DNA of 5,603 nucleotides from Chitinophagaceae bacterium (GTDB taxonomy: Bacteria; Bacteroidota; Bacteroidia; Chitinophagales; Chitinophagaceae), in NCBI GenBank assembly GCA_947463105.1, contig CANHSD010000188.1, positions 1 through 5,603 of the forward strand, in the 5' to 3' direction. The stretch's first letter is position 1; each line of letters begins with the position of its first letter. The position numbers and the translations under genes were made by a program. The notes under the pieces were generated by a model, which saw only the letters and a program-made list of their open reading frames with translations, searched no databases and was not told where the DNA came from. Below, piece by piece: positions 1-5,603 of the stretch.

Positions 1-972
1 CAGTTGGAAGGGCATGAATTGGAAGAAAGGATATTTGATTTCATCCACCGGAAATATGATGTATTGGTCTGTACCAATATCGTGGAGAGTGGTGTTGATA
101 TTCCGAATGTAAATACCATCATCATCAACAATGCACATCAGTTTGGATTGAGTGATTTACACCAGTTGCGGGGAAGGGTAGGCCGCAGCAACAAAAAAGC
201 GTTCTGTTACTTGCTGGCACCGCCCATCAGTGTATTGCCCGCAGATTCAAGAAAGCGGCTACAAACACTGGAGCAACATGCTGAACTGGGCTCCGGGTTT
301 CAAATTGCCATGCGCGACCTTGATATTCGCGGCGCAGGAAACATGTTGGGGGGAGAGCAGAGCGGCTTCATGATTGAAATAGGATTTGAGATGTACCAGA
401 AAATTCTGGACGAGGCCATCCGGGAATTGAAAAGAACTTCATTCAAGGAAGTGTTCAAGGATGAGATCAGCAAGCAAGATGATTTTGTGCACGATTGCAC
501 CATAGACACTGATCTTGAAATCCTGATTCCTGACGGATATGTTGACCAGATTGCTGAAAGGCTACTCCTTTATACACGGTTGGACAATTGCAGAAATGAA
601 GAAGAATTGCAGCGCTTCCACGATGAGATGAAAGACCGGTTTGGACCGATACCGGCTTGTGTGGAAGATCTTTTTATAACAGTGCGGTGCAGGAGAATGG
701 CTGTTGAACTTGGTTTTGAACGAATGACCCTGAAGCAGAAAACGCTGCGCTGTTATTTTGTAAACAATCCAGACTCACCCTATTTTCATTCTGCTACATT
801 CAATGCAATCTTGTTGCATTTGCAAACCAAGACCAACAAGAGCCACCTGAAGCAGGTGGGCAAAAACTTCATGCTGGTCACTGAGCATGTTCCTGAAATG
901 GAACAGTTGCAAACAATTCTGGAAGAAATGCTTGCAACTGTCAATGAAGTAAAGGCAAGTCCTCAGGATTAG
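1..972 (+). CDS. mfd: Transcription-repair coupling factor Mfd, C-terminal part (5' end outside window)
   Basis: Mfd is a cytoplasmic ATP-driven DNA translocase that displaces RNA polymerase stalled at lesions and recruits UvrA for transcription-coupled repair. Only the last 323 codons are here; the frame is open at base 1 and ends with TAG at 970-972. Counting from the first codon, residues 21-36 (VLVCTNIVESGVDIPN) are helicase motif V and 55-63 (QLRGRVGRS) motif VI with its arginine residues. Residues 95-124, including GAGNMLGGEQSGFM, form the TRG-type translocation motif shared with RecG. From about residue 170 to 280 lies the C-terminal D7 (TRCF) domain, seen as LEILIPDGYV and later DRFGPIP. 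RecG is excluded by the D7 domain. Full-length relatives exceed 1,100 residues, so the UvrB-like, RNA-polymerase-binding and first helicase parts lie to the left. No frameshift or missing motif is visible. The stop overlaps the convergent gene to the right. Confidence 0.97.
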   Translation, partial: QLEGHELEERIFDFIHRKYDVLVCTNIVESGVDIPNVNTIIINNAHQFGLSDLHQLRGRVGRSNKKAFCYLLAPPISVLPADSRKRLQTLEQHAELGSGFQIAMRDLDIRGAGNMLGGEQSGFMIEIGFEMYQKILDEAIRELKRTSFKEVFKDEISKQDDFVHDCTIDTDLEILIPDGYVDQIAERLLLYTRLDNCRNEEELQRFHDEMKDRFGPIPACVEDLFITVRCRRMAVELGFERMTLKQKTLRCYFVNNPDSPYFHSATFNAILLHLQTKTNKSHLKQVGKNFMLVTEHVPEMEQLQTILEEMLATVNEVKASPQD

Positions 973-1706
973 AGTTCCCTGATCCAGATGTTCCTGAAGC
1001 TAACAAAATCACCATGGTCCTGGATCATGATGGGCTCTTTGGCAGCATGTGGCTTGTATTCTGGAATGCCGATGTATTCTGTTCCTCCCCAAATTGTTGC
1101 ATTGTTTTGGACCAAAACGCCATTGTGGATCACCGTGATTCTTGCCTGAGACTGAAGCTTTCCCTCAGCATTGAATTTTGGTGCAATGAAGATTATATCA
1201 TACGTCTGCCATTCGCCCGGGGGTCTGCTGGCATTGGCCAATGGAATCAGCTGTTTGTATATGCTTCCTACCTGTCCGTTGGAGTAGGTCTTGTTGTTGT
1301 AGTTGTCAAGCACTTGTAGCTCATACCTTCCCATCAGGAAGATGCCACTGTTTCCTCTTCCCTGTCCTTCTCCTTTAACCACCGATGGGGTGCGCCACTC
1401 AATGTGCAGCTGGCAGTCTCCGAACCCTCTTTTTGTAGTGATGCCTCCGCTTCCTCTTTTAACGGTCATGGAATTGTCTTCAAGTGTCCACTCAACCGGC
1501 CCCTTGCTCCCGTTCCATGCAGAAAAATCTTTGCCGTTGAAAAGGACGATGGCGTCCGAAGGGGCATCCTGTGCTGTCTTTCCTGGTTGTACGATGGCGG
1601 GAACTGGATCCCATAGTTCTGTTAATTTTGGATCCCCGGTATGTGCTTGAGAAAAGGCAGCGATGGAAGCGGTAACTGCCAAAAAGGTTGAAAAGAACTT
1701 TTTCAT
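969..1706 (-). CDS. Secreted DUF1080 (3-keto-disaccharide hydrolase-domain) protein
   Basis: This 245-residue protein belongs to the DUF1080 family (Pfam 3-keto-disaccharide hydrolase, PF06439), a concanavalin-like beta-sandwich fold that is abundant in Bacteroidota and Planctomycetota. Some members act on 3-keto-glycosides; the substrate here cannot be read from sequence. Visible family blocks are LFNGKDFSAW (55-64), DCQLHIEWRTP (97-107), GNSGIFLMGRYELQVLDNY (118-136), EWQTYDIIF (165-173), ITVIHNGVLVQN (190-201) and MIQDHGDFVSFRNIW (227-241). Residues 1-21 are a signal peptide: a KK start, a hydrophobic stretch and a plausible cut after SQA, so the product is probably periplasmic or exported. 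There is no lipobox. I chose the ATG at 1706 because it starts at this signal peptide; the frame extends to a TTG at 1751, but those 15 residues look non-coding. The leader has no Shine-Dalgarno. A weak -7-like TAATTTTTG (one extra T) lies at 1760-1768 on this strand. It is a single gene with no sugar-utilisation neighbours. Confidence 0.92.
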   Translation of the reverse strand: MKKFFSTFLAVTASIAAFSQAHTGDPKLTELWDPVPAIVQPGKTAQDAPSDAIVLFNGKDFSAWNGSKGPVEWTLEDNSMTVKRGSGGITTKRGFGDCQLHIEWRTPSVVKGEGQGRGNSGIFLMGRYELQVLDNYNNKTYSNGQVGSIYKQLIPLANASRPPGEWQTYDIIFIAPKFNAEGKLQSQARITVIHNGVLVQNNATIWGGTEYIGIPEYKPHAAKEPIMIQDHGDFVSFRNIWIREL

Positions 1707-1798
1707 CTTAGAATTGTTGATAAAAGTGTGAAAGGTTAATGCAATGCGCAATCAAGTTACAAAAATTATGTGCTGTATTTTTGATTGAGGATAATTTT

Positions 1799-1806
1799 TA
1801 TATTTG
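1799..1806 (+). promoter_or_regulatory. Candidate Bacteroidota -7 promoter element upstream of apaG
   Basis: TATATTTG matches the Bacteroidota -7 consensus TAnnTTTG exactly and ends 14 bases before the apaG ATG, giving a short leader. A TTTG at 1780-1783 could be the -33 element, but its 15-base spacing is shorter than the usual roughly 17-23. The match and position are seen; promoter activity is inferred. Confidence 0.45.
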
Positions 1807-1820
1807 AGTAAATCACCAAA

Positions 1821-2207
1821 ATGGAGTCTAAGGTTACCGAAGGCATCAATATCATTGTAGAGCAATTTTACCAGCCGGATTATTCCAATCCTGTACAGCA
1901 GGAATTTATGTTTGCCTACAGGATCACTATTGAGAACAACAATGCTTTTCCCGTTCAACTCCTTCGCCGTCATTGGTTTATACACGACAGCAACACTGAA
2001 CAGAAGGAAGTGGAGGGGGAAGGAGTGATCGGTGTTCAGCCCATCATCAAGCCCCATGAGCAGTACCAATACATTTCCGGTTGCAACCTCAAGTCTGAAT
2101 TGGGCAAGATGTTTGGAACCTATCTCATGGAAAATGTGAATACCAAACAGCGGTTTCAGGTAAAGATCCCTGTATTTCAATTGGAGGCGCCCAGCAAAAG
2201 AAATTAA
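1821..2207 (+). CDS. apaG: ApaG (DUF525) family protein
   Basis: This 128-residue protein is a complete ApaG-domain (DUF525) protein, a small cytoplasmic beta-sandwich resembling fibronectin type III folds. The biochemical role is unsettled: the family is linked by name and genetics to Co2+/Mg2+ resistance and Ap4A metabolism in Enterobacteria, and the domain also occurs in eukaryotic F-box proteins. Family hallmarks are FMFAYRITIEN (29-39), VQLLRRHWFIHD (45-56), the glycine motif G66-E-G68-V-I-G71 followed by QP (73-74), YISGCNL (84-90), GKMFGTYLM (95-103) and IPVFQLEAP (116-124). Length fits the usual 125-130. The ATG at 1821 is the first start after an in-frame TAA at 1809-1811. There is no Shine-Dalgarno. 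In Gammaproteobacteria apaG often lies beside ksgA and apaH; neither is here. The desaturase follows 65 bases downstream on the same strand, but with its own promoter-like element. Confidence 0.93.
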   Translation: MESKVTEGINIIVEQFYQPDYSNPVQQEFMFAYRITIENNNAFPVQLLRRHWFIHDSNTEQKEVEGEGVIGVQPIIKPHEQYQYISGCNLKSELGKMFGTYLMENVNTKQRFQVKIPVFQLEAPSKRN

Positions 2208-2219
2208 GTGGCGCTATTG

Positions 2220-2242
2220 GTACATGGTGTAAATTTGTACAT
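2220..2242. repeat. GTACAT direct repeat / GTACA...TGTAC inverted repeat around the -7 element
   Basis: GTACAT occurs at 2220-2225 and again at 2237-2242, a 17-base period. Because GTAC is palindromic, the same bases also read as an inverted repeat, GTACA (2220-2224) and TGTAC (2236-2240) with 11 bases between. It brackets the TAAATTTG element, a usual place for an operator. Arms of 5-6 bases can arise by chance, so function is only a possibility. Confidence 0.3.
2230..2237 (+). promoter_or_regulatory. Candidate -7 promoter element upstream of the desaturase
   Basis: TAAATTTG matches TAnnTTTG exactly, 35 bases before the desaturase ATG and 22 bases after the apaG stop. No TTTG sits at the normal -33 distance (the region around 2203-2213 has none), so the promoter, if real, is incomplete or activator-dependent. 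It lies between two copies of GTACAT (2220-2225 and 2237-2242), discussed as a separate repeat. Confidence 0.4.
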
Positions 2243-2272
2243 TCATTTATTCGTTAAGGCAAAAGATTTTTT

Positions 2273-3361
2273 ATGGGATATAAGGTTACTTTCAACAACA
2301 AGAACAAGGTTTTTTTCAATGCATTGAAAGCTGAGGTGGATGCCTATTTCGAGCGCAACGGCATGAAGAAAACGGGCAACTGGAAGCTTTATGGCAAGAC
2401 AATGGTGCTGATTCCAACAGCCATCGCCATTTATATGGCATTGATGATGCTCAATATGCATTGGGCAGTTTCATCCCTGCTCTGGGTTGTTTTTGGGCTC
2501 AACATGGCTGCCATTGGCTTCAATGTGATGCATGATGCTTGCCATGGCAGTTTCTCCACCAAGGGATGGGTTAATGATGTTTTCGGACTTACCCATAATT
2601 TTCTTGGGGGCAATGCTTTCATGTGGAAATTGAAACACAACATCATTCACCATACCTATACCAACGTTGACGGTGTTGATGATGACATCAACAACATGCC
2701 ATTCATGCGACAATGCTCTACCCAGCCCTGGAAGCCCATGCACAAATACCAAAGCGTGTACATGTTTGGCTTGTATGGGTTCACCTCATTGTTCATGTTC
2801 CTGATGGACTATACCAAATATTTTTCCAAGAAAATTCACACCACTCCATTGAAAAAAATGGAGACCATGGACCATGTGGTTTTTTGGACCGGCAAGATGT
2901 TTTTCATCGCTTTCTATATTGTTGTACCCATTTTGATGATTGGCTGGCAGGCCTGGTTGGTTGGTTTTGTGATCAGTCAGTTTACCTTAGGTGTAACCAT
3001 TAGCGTTGTATTTCAGCTGGCACATGTCGTAGAGCATGCTGAATTTGAAGCGGCTGGTGTGGACCCTGTTAAAATTGAAAATGAATGGGCCATTCACCAG
3101 GTGAAAACAACAGCCAATTTTGCTTTCTCCAACAGGATTGTGACCTGGTTCGTTGGTGGATTGAACTACCAGATAGAGCATCATCTTTTTCCAAGGATCA
3201 GCCATATTCACTATCCTGCGATCAGCGAAATTGTGAAACAGACCTGCGAGCAATTTGATCTCTATTACAATTACTTCCCCACAACGAGGGCAGCAATTGC
3301 ATCACATGTGCGGTTTATGCATACCATGGGGCAAAGACCTCAAGCCTACCTGGGCTTATAG
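2273..3361 (+). CDS. Membrane fatty acid desaturase (linoleoyl-CoA/DesA-type, three histidine boxes)
   Basis: This 362-residue integral membrane di-iron enzyme introduces a cis double bond into an acyl chain (as acyl-CoA or lipid) using O2 and electrons from a separate donor, adjusting membrane fluidity. The iron ligands are visible: box 1 H87-D-A-C-H91, box 2 H122-N-I-I-H126-H127 and box 3 Q300-I-E-H303-H304. A further histidine pair, H251 and H255 (HVVEH), follows the last membrane segment. Hydrophobic stretches at about 43-62, 66-84, 163-180, 203-222 and 226-248 give the usual hairpins, with the boxes on the cytoplasmic side. The N terminus has no cytochrome b5 domain (no HPGG), unlike eukaryotic front-end desaturases, so a ferredoxin or similar partner is expected. 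The family resembles COG3239; regiospecificity cannot be told. The ATG at 2273 is the first start after an in-frame TAA at 2255-2257. The 3' end overlaps gldB by 16 bp. Confidence 0.95.
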   Translation: MGYKVTFNNKNKVFFNALKAEVDAYFERNGMKKTGNWKLYGKTMVLIPTAIAIYMALMMLNMHWAVSSLLWVVFGLNMAAIGFNVMHDACHGSFSTKGWVNDVFGLTHNFLGGNAFMWKLKHNIIHHTYTNVDGVDDDINNMPFMRQCSTQPWKPMHKYQSVYMFGLYGFTSLFMFLMDYTKYFSKKIHTTPLKKMETMDHVVFWTGKMFFIAFYIVVPILMIGWQAWLVGFVISQFTLGVTISVVFQLAHVVEHAEFEAAGVDPVKIENEWAIHQVKTTANFAFSNRIVTWFVGGLNYQIEHHLFPRISHIHYPAISEIVKQTCEQFDLYYNYFPTTRAAIASHVRFMHTMGQRPQAYLGL

Positions 3362-4404
3362 CCAGCACCAGAAAGAATTTTATTGGCATCCAGCGCAAGC
3401 AGTGCATTAAGGCTTGTTTCTGGATGCTTTTTCATGTAGGCCCTGATGAGTTGTCTTCCTGTATATAGGGAAATGAAACCAGGCGAACCCCATCCGAATT
3501 CAGCCGTGGATGGCCCATCTGTAACAAAAGAGCGCATCTTCAACAGATCTTTTTCAAACAGCAGGTTGTTTTCATTGAAGTAATTCCAGATGAATCCTTC
3601 GCTTTTTTTCACTGCCTCTAATTGTTCAGATGTATAGCCGAGTTTAATCTCCTCTTTTGCATCCGGCAACACCAGGTCCAGCAAATACATGCGCTTGCCA
3701 TGGTCTGCCAAAAGGGCCAACATTGATTCACCACCCTGAAGGGGGGCATGGATATCATCGATGATGTTCTTCATGCAATTGACCGCGATATTGTCCGTAT
3801 CAAATTTTCTTGAAATATACTCAGGATAAAGTTGCATGCCAGCCTCGCTTTTGTAGACCATTGAATTTCCACCAAGGTGCAGTTGAAGTCCTGCGCAGAG
3901 GCCAAATGTTGTGATGATATCGCCGGATCCTCCGGTTTGGCCATAAGCAAAAGCATCTATGGGTCCAATGAAAGTGATGAACTGCTCAGGCAACCGGTAA
4001 GAGGGAAAATAAAATTTTACGTATTTCAGCCCCTCTTCAATATCCAATTTTGCTACTTCGATGCCTTTGTCAATTTTCTGTGTAGAATCATAAATGGGTC
4101 TGTAGTCCCGTATAAACGCTTTGATCGCCATGCCCCATTGGGAGGTATCCTTTCCTTCGAGACCAAGTATTTTTCCTGTATAATCATTCAAAAAATCATG
4201 GTATTCAAGCCTTAGTTGATCAAACCCCTTATCAAGATTGTTGGTGTCCAATGCAAAAAAATCTTTTTCAAAACGCTGCATTTTCAAGTTGACCTTGATA
4301 TGGCTGACATCAGGCTTGGCAGGGCTATCATCACAGCCAGAGAACAAAAATCCAGCAATAAATACGAAGGCTACCAACAATGGGTTTCGCGTGCTCAACT
4401 TCAT
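3346..4404 (-). CDS. gldB: Gliding motility lipoprotein GldB
   Basis: GldB is a cell-envelope lipoprotein of Bacteroidota. In Flavobacterium johnsoniae it is needed for gliding, and gldB mutants also lose chitin use. Orthologs occur in many non-gliding members, so the gene does not prove motility. This 352-residue copy has a lipoprotein signal: a hydrophobic segment at 8-21 and the lipobox FSGC with acylated Cys at 24 (Phe rather than Leu at -3), then DDSPAKPD. Family-typical blocks are MQRFEKDFF (42-50), FITFIGPIDAFAYG (142-155), the C-terminal half with GKRMYLLDLVLPDA (236-249), KLGYTSEQLEAV (254-265), IWNYFNENNLLF (272-283), the TGRQLIRAYM region (315-324) and the end ILSGAGYKPR. No metalloprotease HExxH motif is seen. 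The length is near the family norm. The ATG at 4404 directly precedes the signal peptide; its leader is A-rich without Shine-Dalgarno. It is divergent from nadE; no gldC follows it, since the next gene is the convergent desaturase. Confidence 0.92.
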   Translation of the reverse strand: MKLSTRNPLLVAFVFIAGFLFSGCDDSPAKPDVSHIKVNLKMQRFEKDFFALDTNNLDKGFDQLRLEYHDFLNDYTGKILGLEGKDTSQWGMAIKAFIRDYRPIYDSTQKIDKGIEVAKLDIEEGLKYVKFYFPSYRLPEQFITFIGPIDAFAYGQTGGSGDIITTFGLCAGLQLHLGGNSMVYKSEAGMQLYPEYISRKFDTDNIAVNCMKNIIDDIHAPLQGGESMLALLADHGKRMYLLDLVLPDAKEEIKLGYTSEQLEAVKKSEGFIWNYFNENNLLFEKDLLKMRSFVTDGPSTAEFGWGSPGFISLYTGRQLIRAYMKKHPETSLNALLALDANKILSGAGYKPR

Positions 4405-4434
4405 TTGTTTTCAGTTTTGAAGAATAAAAATAAT

Positions 4435-4447
4435 CAATCTCTGATTG
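4435..4447. repeat. Perfect 5-bp inverted repeat CAATC-TCT-GATTG
   Basis: CAATC at 4435-4439 and GATTG at 4443-4447 are exact reverse complements separated by TCT. The site starts 30 bases upstream of the gldB ATG, next to its -7-like element, so it could be an operator or form a small hairpin in a longer leader. The symmetry is seen; a role is inferred and chance is possible. Confidence 0.3.
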
Positions 4448-4455
4448 TCCATTCC

Positions 4456-4485
4456 AGGGCTTTTTCTTTTTAACAAAAATTCCCT
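4456..4485. repeat. Imperfect inverted repeat AGGG-TTTTT / AAAAA-CCCT
   Basis: AGGG (4456-4459) pairs with CCCT (4482-4485), and TTTTT (4461-4465) with AAAAA (4475-4479). There is a small internal mismatch (C opposite TT) and a 9-base centre. It lies 21-50 bases before nadE, in its likely core promoter. It lacks the G/C-rich stem plus T-tract of a terminator and no gene ends here. It may be a regulator site or the chance symmetry of A/T-rich DNA. Confidence 0.25.
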
Positions 4486-4506
4486 TTAATTCCTCAATTT
4501 TGCGCT

Positions 4507-5603
4507 ATGAAAATCTACGTTGCCCAGCAGAATTACCATATTGGAGATTTTACCCTCAACAGGGACAAAATTATCCATGCTGTTGAGGATGGCAGAAAGG
4601 CTGGGGCAGAATTGGTTGTTTTCTCTGAATTATCGGTATGTGGTTATCCCCCGCGCGACTTCCTGGAGTTTGATGATTTCATGCAGCGAACAGAAAAAAC
4701 CATTCAGGAAATTGCGCAACATAGTCATGGCATTGGTATCATTGTTGGAGCCCCAACGCCCAATCCTCAACCAGAGGGCAAGCATCTTTTGAACTCAGCT
4801 TTGTTGCTATACAATGGCAAAGTCCAGGGAATTGCCAGCAAGAGTTTGCTTCCCAATTACGATGTGTTTGATGAATACCGCTATTTTGAGCCTGCATACA
4901 GCTGGAATTGTATTGAATTCAAGGGAAAGAAACTGGCCATCACCATCTGTGAAGACATCTGGAACCTGGGGGATAATCCACTTTACAGGGTCTGCCCCAT
5001 GGATGAACTGATGAAGCAAAATCCTGATCTCATGATCAACCTCTCTGCTTCCCCTTTCGACTATGATCATGATGAGGACCGAAAAGAAGTGATCCGTTTG
5101 AACGTGAAGAAATACAAGCTGCCCATGATTTATTGTAACGCAGTGGGCGCACAGACTGAAATTGTATTTGATGGAGGAAGTCTGGTATGTGCAGACAATG
5201 CTGCGATTGATGCCGAGTTGAAATATTTTGAGGAAGATTATCTTTTGGTGGATACAGAGAAACTGATTGGAAAGCATGATGCCGTCAATGCATCCAGTGA
5301 TCAATTGATGACAACCGACATGAGGGTTGCCAAAACTGAAGATTCTGATACCATCATTGCCTACCTCACCAAAGACAACAATATCGCCCAGGTAAAAGCG
5401 GCACTGGTATTGGGCATCCGCGATTATTTTTCCAAAATGGGCTTCACAAAGGCAATCCTTGGATCCAGTGGTGGTATTGATTCTGCAGTGGTGCTAACCC
5501 TGGCGGTTGAGGCATTGGGGAAGGACAATGTTACTGCTGTGTTGATGCCCTCTGGTTTTTCAAGCAACCACTCTGTCGATGATGCGGTTGCCCTCAGCCA
5601 AAA
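4507..5603 (+). CDS. nadE: Glutamine-dependent NAD+ synthetase NadE (3' end outside window)
   Basis: NadE catalyses the last step of NAD+ synthesis in the cytoplasm: deamido-NAD+ is adenylylated with ATP and amidated with ammonia released from glutamine. The first 365 codons are present, and the frame runs open past the right edge; relatives are about 540-570 residues. The N-terminal nitrilase-type glutaminase domain (about 1-260) has the Glu-Lys-Cys triad: E41 in FSELSVCGYPPRDF, K112 in SKSLLPNYDVFDEYRYFEP and C148 in TICEDIW. After a linker, the synthetase domain starts near 290 and shows the PP-loop ATP-binding motif GSSGGIDSA (319-327). The glutaminase domain separates it from short ammonia-only NadE. 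The ATG at 4507 is the first start after an in-frame TAA at 4471-4473 and begins MKIYVAQQNYHIGD, the expected nitrilase-domain start. No Shine-Dalgarno is visible. It is divergent from gldB with 102 bases between. Confidence 0.97.
   Translation, partial: MKIYVAQQNYHIGDFTLNRDKIIHAVEDGRKAGAELVVFSELSVCGYPPRDFLEFDDFMQRTEKTIQEIAQHSHGIGIIVGAPTPNPQPEGKHLLNSALLLYNGKVQGIASKSLLPNYDVFDEYRYFEPAYSWNCIEFKGKKLAITICEDIWNLGDNPLYRVCPMDELMKQNPDLMINLSASPFDYDHDEDRKEVIRLNVKKYKLPMIYCNAVGAQTEIVFDGGSLVCADNAAIDAELKYFEEDYLLVDTEKLIGKHDAVNASSDQLMTTDMRVAKTEDSDTIIAYLTKDNNIAQVKAALVLGIRDYFSKMGFTKAILGSSGGIDSAVVLTLAVEALGKDNVTAVLMPSGFSSNHSVDDAVALSQ

Larger units (their letters stand above)
4405..4506. promoter_or_regulatory. 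Divergent gldB-nadE intergenic region
   Basis: This 102-base A/T-rich gap must hold the promoters of both gldB (leftward) and nadE (rightward). Neither has an exact TAnnTTTG. On the gldB strand, TATTTTTA (4425-4432) differs at the last base and lies 20 bases before the ATG. On the nadE strand, CAATTTTG (4495-4502) differs at the first base but ends only 4 bases before the ATG, which would leave almost no leader. Two inverted repeats lie between them (4435-4447 and 4456-4485). No open reading frame or RNA gene is seen. Confidence 0.55.

Noticed and set aside
963..982. Hairpin TCAGG...CCTGA at the mfd/DUF1080 junction as a bidirectional terminator
   Set aside because: The stem is only 5 bp with a 10-base loop, and there is no T-tract on either strand.
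1014..1650. Plus-strand reading frames of 70-115 codons across the DUF1080 gene
   Set aside because: They are shadows of the minus-strand DUF1080 gene. Their translations are rich in Cys, Ser and Pro without a domain.
1707..1751. A 15-residue N-terminal extension of the DUF1080 protein from a TTG start
   Set aside because: It would put 15 residues before a clear signal peptide that begins at the ATG at 1706.
1741..1752. Tandem GCAAT-GC-GCAAT in the gap between the DUF1080 gene and apaG
   Set aside because: It is a two-copy 5-base repeat in a short A/T-rich gap, too short to separate from chance.
1752..2180. A 142-codon minus-strand reading frame opposite apaG
   Set aside because: It lies entirely antisense to apaG, whose family motifs are unmistakable. 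The translation shows no recognisable domain.
3877..4473. Plus-strand reading frames across gldB and into the gldB-nadE gap
   Set aside because: They are antisense to a well-supported gldB and show no recognisable protein features.
4520..4792. A 90-codon plus-strand frame inside the 5' part of nadE
   Set aside because: It is a different frame from the true nadE frame, which runs unbroken from 4507 to the window end with the full catalytic triad.
4807..5304. A 165-codon minus-strand reading frame opposite nadE
   Set aside because: It is antisense to the nadE glutaminase domain, including its catalytic Lys and Cys codons. It has no family features of its own.
1..5603. A novel multi-gene system, mobile element, CRISPR array or RNA gene
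   Set aside because: All but about 280 bases are occupied by six recognisable genes in separate transcription units. No transposase, integrase, terminal repeats, spaced repeats or tRNA/rRNA-like sequence was seen.

Overview
The window looks like ordinary chromosomal DNA from a member of the Bacteroidota, probably a Chitinophagales/Sphingobacteriales-type organism (the order is a guess). Three signs point there. It carries a GldB lipoprotein gene, a family restricted to that phylum. The start codons follow A/T-rich leaders without Shine-Dalgarno sequences. Two genes are preceded by exact matches to the Bacteroidota -7 promoter consensus TAnnTTTG.

Layout, left to right: the 3' end of mfd (transcription-repair coupling factor, +, cut by the left edge); a secreted DUF1080/3-keto-disaccharide hydrolase-domain protein (-), convergent with mfd and overlapping it by 4 bp; apaG (+); a membrane fatty acid desaturase with three histidine boxes (+); the gliding-motility lipoprotein gene gldB (-), convergent with the desaturase and overlapping it by 16 bp; and the first two thirds of glutamine-dependent NAD+ synthetase nadE (+), divergent from gldB and cut by the right edge. 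The nadE reading frame is open to the window end and begins at the ATG at 4507.

The genes do not form one pathway. They are separate housekeeping and envelope functions: DNA repair, a secreted carbohydrate-active protein, a small beta-sandwich protein, membrane lipid unsaturation, the gliding/secretion-associated envelope apparatus, and NAD synthesis. Strand switches make nearly every gene its own transcription unit; only apaG and the desaturase are codirectional, and each has its own promoter-like element. Coding density is very high. The only non-coding gaps are 1707-1820, 2208-2272 and 4405-4506.

I found no mobile element, CRISPR array, RNA gene, toxin-antitoxin pair, defence system or other novel multi-gene system. 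The points worth a second look are modest: overlapping convergent 3' ends with no room for intergenic terminators, small inverted or direct repeats in two regulatory gaps, and gldB without an adjacent gldC.
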